From contig JAVTLE010000013.1 of assembly GCA_033439295.1 (NCBI GenBank), forward strand, positions 2,108,001 to 2,172,000: a DNA stretch of 64,000 nucleotides, read 5' to 3'. A program made the translations under genes and the position numbers. Below are positions 56,861 through 64,000 of this stretch, in pieces; the stretch's first letter is position 1; the number at the start of each line of letters is the position of its first letter. The notes under the pieces are model-generated. The model was given only the letters and a program-made list of their open reading frames with translations, did not search any database and was not told where the DNA came from. This stretch comes from Deuterostichococcus epilithicus. Its lineage: Eukaryota; Chlorophyta; Trebouxiophyceae; Prasiolales; Stichococcaceae.

Positions 56861-58070
56861 TCAACTCCGCTTTGCTCTGTACTTTGCCCGTTGCCTTTGC
56901 GACCACACATAGTCCTCCAGCTCTCCAAGCAGTGCCGCCATCTGCACACAGCAACAGCACAACTGTTCATACTCCCGAGCCAAGGTATGACGCAGCAACA
57001 GCGACGAGCAGCTGCAGGTGATCCGCAGCAGGCAGGGCTGTGACGCAACTCGACGACGAGCCATGTCAGCAGGCAAGTCCGCAGCAAAGAGGTGCAGTTG
57101 GTCACAGTGGCAGGGAGAAAAGAACCCTAAGAACCCGCACCTGCTCTGCATCACGCGACGACACCTCGTCCACGATGTTGTCGATGACGTACGCCGCCAG
57201 ACCCAGCCTGCAGTTCCAGAGAGTGCGAAATCTGGATTTCTAGGTTTCTATGCCAGCATGACCCAGTGCTGCTGCGGCAAAATGCACCCAGCGCCATACA
57301 TGCCGACACGAGCTCCGCTGCGGAAGGCACGAGTGCCAGTGTGCGATCGAAATGTGTCTCGTGCAATATCGGGGTTGCTCAACAGTTAGCAACAGCTACA
57401 TCAGGCGCAACGTTGGCGGGTTCAACAGCCAGCGCCAATCAATCAGGAGGTTGCTTGAAAGACGCACCCCTCCGTGAGCGAGATGAGCTTCAGCTGGGCC
57501 TTGCAATCCCGAGCGCCCTCCGACATCTCACCCTGGAGACAGCCACAGCACAATCGGATCAAGCGTGTTCGCATAAGTGTCCCACAACCAACGGGCGAAG
57601 TCACGCAGGGTGCGCCGCCGCCGGGGCACGCCGGCCCGGAAGAGCGGCAACCCGGAGCGAGCTCCGCTTCAGCCCGCCACCCCCGGGAGCCAGAGTTCTG
57701 TCCTTTGATGACAGGTCCGAGATCGAACGGAGGCTACAACAGTCGGCACTCGTGCCGGGTACCTGCTTGATGCGTGTCACGTATTTGTGCACATGCTTGC
57801 AGCCGGAGGTGTCCATCTGGTAGCCATTCCGAAGCTCGCCGTTGCCAGGCCGCGCAGAGCCCGGGCGCTCATCCCGCCGCGCCGACACGCTGTCCCGATA
57901 CCTGCGAGGCGAGCCCGGACACTCGAAGCTGTAAGCTCCGGCACACATCCTCGTCAACCGCAAGCACCTGAATGACCTCGAGCACACAGGAGCAGGCTCG
58001 AAGGAGGCCAAGTGCTGTCATAGCACGCCAACCCCGCCCGCACTGCACCTGTTTCTCAAGGTTCAGTGGT
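56861..58070 (-). CDS. Unidentified multi-exon gene
   Basis: Minus-strand pieces look protein-coding by composition and splice borders but I could not join them all in one frame. They are GYQMDTSGCKHVHKYVTRIK (about 57,810-57,750); TLRDFARWLWDTYANTLDPI followed by VLWLSPG (57,667-57,532, ending at a GTGAGA donor); RFRTLWNCRLGLAAYVIDNI and VDEVSSRDAEQ (about 57,239-57,141); and a last exon MAALLGELEDYVWSQRQRAK ending KRS at the stop 56,861-56,863. The last two join cleanly. The Trp-rich stretch suggests a membrane-proximal or helical domain. I do not recognise the family. There could be two genes here, and the 5' end is a guess. Confidence 0.35.
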
Positions 58071-58167
58071 GCCCACACCATCATACGAACCAGCGCATAG
58101 CGGGCTCAAGCCGTCACGGCCGTGATGAGCACGGTGTCACGGGGATGCGCAGCACAGGGAAAGCACA

Positions 58168-61100
58168 CCTGCCGCGGTCCGAGTCCCGCACAGCCTCGCC
58201 GGCGCGCTCGCGCTCGCTGAGGCGCCGCGCACGGTCCCGCTCGGGGGAATCACCACGCTGTGCGGCACCCCCCCTGTACCCGCTGCGAGCATCCCTGCCG
58301 GCGGAGCCGCCGCGCCCACGGTAGGGCGGGTCCCTATCGCGATCCCTGCTCCTGCCCCGCGGGCTGTGCTCTCGGCTGCGGCTGCGCACAGGGCAAGCTG
58401 GTGGGGCATGCTGTGACAGTGCTATGGGGGTTGCGGGTCGCCGCAGCTCCGCCGCTGCCAGGCTCGCGGCAGGTCAGGTGGGACACTGTGGCAGTGTGAG
58501 CAGCAAAGGCTTGCATGAACAGCTCGCCCACAGTCGTTGCTGACAGGCCGGCCTGGCCTCCCACCTACGCTCGCGACTGCGGCCGCGGTCGTCCGCCCAT
58601 GCCTTGGCGCGCAGCCGCTCCGGCGTGCGGCCACGGTGCGGCGAGTCCGGGTCCCGCCCCGGCCGCGGGTCGCCGGGGATGCGCTGCGGCTGCGGATGCG
58701 GCTGCCCGGGCGACTTCGCAGCGGGCTGCCGCCGCGTTCCCTGTGTCCGAGTGATGGCAGTTGTCGCTGACGGGCGACATAATTGCAGGCGGCGCGGAGC
58801 CAGAGTTGCGGCGTGCGGTGTCTCTGCGCAAGCGCGCTGGCGGAACGGCAAGCACTGCAGCACATGCAGCCTGTCACAGCGAAGTGCAAGCTGCAACTGC
58901 GTGGGGCCCAGGCACGAGTAGAGAGCACTGCGGGATCCAGCACAGCCAGTACGTTCCTGCGGTAATTGTAACCCACAGCTGGGCAGGACCCAAGGCAGGG
59001 AACGATGAACTGAAATCTTGATGAATTGGAATCTTTGAAACTGATATTTGATTGATATGAACCACTGAAGCACCCGCTATCCCCCCGCACGGCGCCATCG
59101 GCGTCCTCATGCCTGGCGCGGGGCTGCCTGTCCGGTTCCCGCTCCCGGCTGCGCGAACGCCCGCCAGAGTCTGGCTCCGCCGGCGACCGCGCCTCGCCAG
59201 GCCTGCACGTGAGGAGGGTCCATCGGCTGCCGCAGGGTGCACAAGTCCTTGAAGTGTTGCCCTCAAACTTCAGCGCGTCATGCAAGATAGCACACCTCCT
59301 GCAAGTGCCCAGGGTTCTGAGCATCCTCCGGACAGAACCCCCAGCAGGCCTTGGATATGTTGTCATGAAAGTTGTGCTGCCTTTCTGACTGGCCCGCACC
59401 TGGGCCGCTTGACGCCTGCGAGAGCAGCCGGCGCTGGCCTGCCACCGCCTGGCGCTGTGGGCTCGTATGCTGGGCTGGCTACTGCGCGTAGCGGCAGCCC
59501 CATGCCGCTGCTCAGGTCCATCGCTGCTGGGACTGCAGCGGCGAGCCCGCGTGTGAATAGATGCTTCGTGGCAGAGGGAGCGTTGGTCTCCCCAGCATGC
59601 CAGCAGTTGTTGCAGGCATCCGCCAGCGGTCTCGGGAGCCAGGAGGGATAGGTGTGTTTCCGCAACAAGGAAGGCTGGCGGCCTGCATGAGGCCATCACG
59701 ATGTAGCAGCACGAGCCAGCCGCTCTGCAAGCGGAGTCAGAGGGGATCACGTAATCGAAAGTGCAGCCACCTGAAGCAGCTGGCCAGGAGGCTGCATTTT
59801 CCATTGGCGGCGACAGCGGCGTGTCTGCGATGTCCCCGGGCGGCGACAGCGGTGTGTCTGCGATCTCGTCTGGCGGCGACAGCGGCGTATCTGCAATGTC
59901 CTCCAGCCCGGTGAGGTGCGCGCCGGCCGCGCCGTTGGGCTGCGCCGGGCTGGCCTGCGCGGAGACCAAATCGAAAACCTGACGCGCACCAGATGAACTG
60001 TGACACGAGCAAACACTGGAGACGCTGCTATCCAAGATATGTCGACCATTTGTTCAATCGACTCCTCAAGTAGGCAACCATCATAGTTTCGGCAGCAGCG
60101 GACACAAGCTCTCAATGCACTTTCTGCACTCTGGCGACCATTCGAACACCATCACAGTCGACGCCCGTTGGTTCTTCAGGAACTCTTCCAAATTCTTGAC
60201 ACTCACCCCCTGTCAACTCGGACCCGAGTCGTCCAGCCAGCGCCGCAGGATCATGTGATCCGGCTGTTCGCTGAAGGTGACTTTGGCGAGGCAGTCCTTC
60301 ACAAGCCCTACAGCCACGCACCTCTGCGACGAGGTCGTCGAGACAACTCCTCAGGAAGGAATAATCCGGGTCTTCCTTGAAGGTGAGGCCCGTCAGGTGG
60401 TCCGAGATGCGCGTCAGCGCTTTTGGCAGCGGGGCGCCGCCGCTGAGTTTCGAAGGGTCCGCCTGGCACTCTCGCTTCAGCGACACGACCTAGCAGGATT
60501 CGTTGCATAGCATGTGGGCGCAAGGAGCCGCAATTGGCAGAAGTTGGACAGATGAGAAGATGCTTTGGGCCGACAGGGGTCCCCTAGGCAATGGGGATTG
60601 GACATGTGACTTTGGAGTGCACTTCAATCGTGGGGGTCGAGGGGTCTTTGCTGGCACACATGTGGGCTGGTGCACAACAGGAAAGATGGACTGTTGGCAC
60701 CTGCTCGCGGTCACGGCTCTCATCGCTGCGCCAGGGTAGCGTCCCCGTGATCATCTCCACCATGATGTACAGCCACGACCACAGGTCGTCGCGCCGGCCT
60801 GCGCAGGCCAGCCACGCGGGAGTCAGATAACAGGATCTGAGCAGGCATCTCTGGCAGCACACGACGGCAAGGGCCTGGGTGGGGGTATTCTTCAAAACAG
60901 GGTCTCACAATTACTCCTCCTGGCTGGGTCCACAAGCGGTAGCAATCGCTGCTTTGCAGCAGCATGATTCACTTGCCGTGAAGCTGGCCATATATCACAC
61001 GTCATGACACTCTTGCCTCTGTCAGCAGCAGGGCAATGCACAAGCATATATGTTGCGGTGCCGCGGAAAAAAGGATATTTGGCAAAAGAATTTCATACTC

Positions 61101-62668
61101 ACCCAGGTCCTCGCCGTCGTGCGCAGCCAGAGACGCATATGTGGTGGAGCCGCGGAAGGCGGCGTCCTCCCGCGCCTCCATTACCAGCCCTGCCTCGTCC
61201 ACGTACCGCCGCGCCAGCCCAAAGTCGATGACATGCCATGCGCCTGTCGTGGTTCAAGTGCACAAGTCACCGACGCTGAGAGTGGCACAGAGAATTGAGC
61301 ACAGAAAATATGGCACACAGTGACTGGCACATACCAGGCAGGGGAGGCTCACTGCAACGGGGTCAACAACGCGACAGAAGCAACGTGACGCCGATCACAG
61401 TAGTGAAATGGACAAGCACATCAACAGTTTTGGATCGGGCCTGCAAACTCGTAATGGCTCCAGCGGCGACTTTGGTGCAGGACGGCATAGTGGAGCGTGC
61501 TGGCGAAGTCGGTAGGCTTGATGTCACGCCACACGAGAATTATAGGATTTCACGGCCAGAGTTTAGAGAGATTTGACGGTACAAGCGGGCACCTTCGTGC
61601 ACGGCGGCGAAGCGTGGCGTGATGGCGAAGTTGGCGGGCTTGACGTCACGGTGGATGAACCCCAGCTGGTGCATGCCGGCGATGGCGTCCAGGAGGTGGC
61701 ACCCGATGGCGCGAGCAGTTGGCGCGTCCCACCGCCCGTCCTTGGTGCAGCTCTTGCGCGAGTCCGCCACGTTCATGCCCAGCAGCTGCAGCGCAGAGTG
61801 GACGGCGCAGCTCTCAGATCGGGTTGCTGTCCCTTGCTGCCCCGCCTGCATCGAGCTGCCAGGCGCACTGGCCCTGCCAGCGCCCACAAGCTGCGAGGGA
61901 AAGCCTGCCAGGCCGAGAGTTTGATCTGCTGCTACAGGTGCTGGTCCCCTTCCCCCTCGATCCAACCTCCTGCTGCCGTTCCGCCTCATGCTTTCACGCG
62001 ATGCATATGAGCTCCTGTGATCAGGTACTTGGAGGAGAAACCAGCATTGTGGCGCCGCTCCGTCAGATCCCTCGACATGCCACCCACCTCCATAACCATG
62101 AAGCCGCGCCCCTGGTGCATGCCCTGCTCGGACAGCCGCACGACGCAGGGGCACGGCTGCAGCCGCTTGAGCACCTTTGCCTCCCGCTCCACCGTGTTCA
62201 CTTCCAGCAGCCGGTCCAGCTTCAGCGCCACCTTGCGGTCGCTGTGGAAGGCGTCCGCCACCTTCGGGACAAAACATGGCGACGAGATTCAGCGGTCCTC
62301 AATGCGATGGTTGGAAGGCTGAGTTCGTGCAGGACTCTGGGCTTCCATCGCTGATGAGAGCGTCAAAGGGTCCGTCCCGCATCCGCTGACGCGCGCATGG
62401 TTGTTCAGGTGCCGGCGATGGGCAGTGCAGCAGAGTCTGGCGGCCGGCACGCCTACATGCCGGCCGCCAGACTCTGCTGCACTGCCCATCGCCTGTGATG
62501 ACTGCAACATCCCCTCTTAGGGGCAGGATCCAGGGCTTTCGTGGAAAGATATATTGTGCTGACCTCATACACCTCGGCAAACTGCCCCTCGCCAATCTTT
62601 CGGATGACGCGCCACCGCTGCAAATTCAAGCCCTCGCCGAGCTTGTCGTTGCGCTGAAGAACCGGCAT
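58168..62668 (-). CDS. CK1/TTBK-type protein kinase with C-terminal RS domain (multi-exon)
   Basis: Exon 1 (ATG 62,668) carries the Gly loop in WRVIRKIGEGQFAEVYE. Exon 2 (62,261 down) has VALKLDR with the ATP-binding Lys and ends in the hinge FMVMEVGG. The catalytic loop is GFIHRDVKPANFAI (about 61,660-61,620) and the metal site VIDFGLARRYVD (about 61,235-61,190), followed by FRGSTTYASLAAH, the CK1/TTBK form of the activation segment, which lacks a classic APE. The next exons give DDLWSWLYIMVEMITGTLPW and a CK1-like end (YSFLRSCLDDLVAE, about 60,330). The tail has three near-identical IADTPLSPP repeats (59,910-59,800) and then arginine/serine-rich exons: GRSRSREREPDRQPRARHED (about 59,150), RGRSRERR (about 58,580) and RSRSREHSPRGRSRDRDRD (58,380-58,320). 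The true last exon below 58,168 was not found. Role inferred: a nuclear kinase, possibly linked to splicing speckles. Confidence 0.7.
62414..62493. other. Perfect 36-bp inverted repeat (hairpin) in kinase intron 1
   Basis: Bases 62,414-62,449 pair without mismatch with 62,458-62,493 around an 8-nt loop (cgcctaca). It lies in the first intron of the kinase gene. Transcribed, it would fold into an extended, perfectly paired precursor-like stem; as DNA it could be a fold-back insertion. Confidence 0.85.
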
Positions 62669-63102
62669 GCTTGCAACCCGCCACTATGGCTCCGAGGATA
62701 ACAGAGTACACAGGTAAGGTGTCTAGAGACAGCAACAGCTGGGTGTCTCCAGCTGTCGATTACGAAGGCGTCAAGTTGATGGCAATGAACAACACGGCCT
62801 GGCGCGTCTCGCCGCTGCGCAGCCGTGAGGCATAGCACAGTCGCCGGTGATTATTAATAGTCAAGTTTCATGAGGCGTTGCGCAGGCCGCGATTGTCCAG
62901 TGCATTTACGTGCAAGCCTCCAGAGATGCTACTAGCCTACTCATTTTGGACTCACCCTGATTAAGAATTCAACGATTATCAACCCTTTGCTGACTAGACT
63001 ACCTTTGCGCACGGTAAACTTCTAGTCCGCGACGGGCGGTTCTAGGTCTTGCAGGTTCATCAAGGATCGTTTGTGGTCACTTCTAAGCCTTCTATATAGG
63101 AG
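62669..63102. promoter_or_regulatory. Divergent promoter region between kinase and GlpX-type gene
   Basis: About 430 bp separate the two starts, with an AT-rich patch around 62,850-63,000 and a TATA-like string near 63,093 (tctatatagg) about 10 bases before the GlpX ATG, too close to act as a TATA box unless the 5'UTR is very short. No other motif is assigned. Confidence 0.35.
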
Positions 63103-64000
63103 ATGGCCGCGCAACTGGGTATCCGAGGTCCTCGTGCCTGCAGCCTCAATCATTCGGTTGGAGCTCCGCACTCCCTGCGCGCAGCAGCCGTCAGGCACAA
63201 CAGGCCTTTGACAATTCATGCTTCATCAGGAAACGGCTCGTCGAAGGGTGCCACGCTTCATGGGTCCACCGGTACGTGGACCGAAAACGCACCGAGCACC
63301 TATTGATTGTAGCACGGTGGCAACAAGCAAGCCAATACGATTTTTCAAGTGATGAAGTTCAAATGGAGTGCAGTTGAAGCCGACATGCCTGTCCTGCCGG
63401 CTTGAATTTTAGGAAGCAGTTGCGCATGACTCTGTGACGGTGCACACGCTAGGGCCGAGGGAAAATTACACGATTGTGCAGCGCAACCTGGCCCTCGAGC
63501 TCGTGAGGGTGACAGAGGTGAGCCTGATGATCACTGCGTTGATGCACACAGGATGTGAATTCTCAGCATGTGGCGCTGAGTCAGCTCCTTCGCTATTCAG
63601 GCTGCCGCACTGGCTGGCGGCAGGTTTCTGGGCAGAGGCGACAAGAATGCCGCCGACCAGGTGCAACCCTGCTGCTCGATGCTGCCGTCATATAACCATC
63701 ACTCCTGGCCCTCGCCACGGCGCCAGTCGAGCAATGCAGCTCGCCGGTGCCTCCAATTGTGCTGCGCTTGCCGCCAAAATCACCTCACAGCTGCGCCGCC
63801 CTTGGCGCTGAGGTGCCCTACTTCTCAGAAAGAAGTTTCGTGGGCAGGCAGCAGTGGACCAGATGCGCAAGGTGCTGAACAGCGTCGCCATGGATGGCAT
63901 TGTCGTCATCGGCGAGGGCGAAAAGGACGAGGTGCGCTGGGGCTGTGTGGAGTGCTGGCATCCAGAGATGACTTGGCAGGGTGTTTTCAGCTCGGAGGGT
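63103..64000 (+). CDS. glpX: Plastid-targeted GlpX-type (class II) fructose-1,6-/sedoheptulose-1,7-bisphosphatase (3' partial)
   Basis: GlpX-type enzymes hydrolyse fructose-1,6-bisphosphate; cyanobacterial members also act on sedoheptulose-1,7-bisphosphate in the Calvin cycle. Exon 1 (63,103-63,271) encodes a Ser/Arg/His-rich, acid-poor leader (MAAQLGIRGPRACSLNHSVG) typical of a chloroplast transit peptide. Exons 63,420-63,517, 63,601-63,660 and 63,848-63,931 splice in frame and give RNLALELVRVTE, AAALAGGRFLGRGDKNAADQ, AAVDQMRKVLNSVAMDGIVV and IGEGEKDE, the hallmark N-terminal GlpX sequence, including the acidic metal-binding GEGEKDE. The rest of the protein lies beyond the window. The sequence is unlike the class I FBPase and the plant-type SBPase. 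Confidence 0.85.

Noticed and set aside
58422-60035. Long minus-strand open frame of about 537 codons
   Set aside because: It merges coding exons of the kinase tail with introns read through in a shifted frame; the RS-rich exons are partly in other frames and splice borders fit better than one long frame.

Overview
This window is nuclear DNA of a unicellular green alga, most likely a trebouxiophyte (a Chlorella/Coccomyxa-type organism; inference). The reasons are GC-rich coding sequence, many short exons separated by GT-AG introns of about 60-300 bp, plastid-type targeting peptides, and plant-type protein architectures: SAC9 with a WW domain, COV1/DUF502, DEK_C plus SWIB, and a plastid PRC-barrel protein. 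Almost every gene is split, so the coordinates below are whole-gene spans; exon positions are read by eye from splice sites and frame continuity.

Left part (1-20,835). The 3' portion of an RRP12-type ribosome-biogenesis gene (+) converges on an NVJ2/TEX2-type lipid-transfer gene (-; membrane segment, PH-like region, SMP domain). That gene lies head-to-head with a SAC9-type phosphoinositide phosphatase (+; SAC catalytic motif and WW domain). Lipid-transfer and phosphoinositide genes therefore share one divergent promoter region.

Middle part (about 21,476-41,345). This is a transposon island. One non-LTR (LINE) family, with an endonuclease (EEP) domain, a reverse transcriptase (RT), a C-terminal CCHC knuckle, a ~560-bp 3'UTR and an (AAGTCC)n tail, has inserted into itself repeatedly as 5'-truncated copies. 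Several of these carry 4-6 bp target-site duplications. No complete copy is present. The core is a near-perfect palindrome with ~4.14-kb arms (26,813-30,955 and 32,016-36,163). Each arm carries a 635-codon ORF that keeps part of the endonuclease and the zinc knuckle but has lost the RT core in frame. Around it lie a SINE-like tRNA-derived unit, a G-rich minisatellite, old decayed LINE copies and a 173-bp MITE with perfect 22-bp terminal inverted repeats.

Right part (41,428-64,000). Dense genes resume: a Tat-type thylakoid-lumen protein (-), a Q/Y/G-rich prion-like protein (-), a small three-exon membrane protein (+), a plastid PRC-barrel protein (-) head-to-head with a COV1-like membrane protein (+), a DEK_C/double-SWIB chromatin protein (+), an SLX1 GIY-YIG endonuclease with a long AT-hook tail (+), an unidentified multi-exon gene (-), and a CK1/TTBK-type kinase with a C-terminal RS domain (-). 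The kinase lies head-to-head with a plastid-targeted GlpX-type (class II) FBPase/SBPase (+) that runs off the window end. A 36-bp perfect hairpin sits in the kinase's first intron. I saw no rRNA gene, convincing tRNA gene, CRISPR array or prokaryotic operon.
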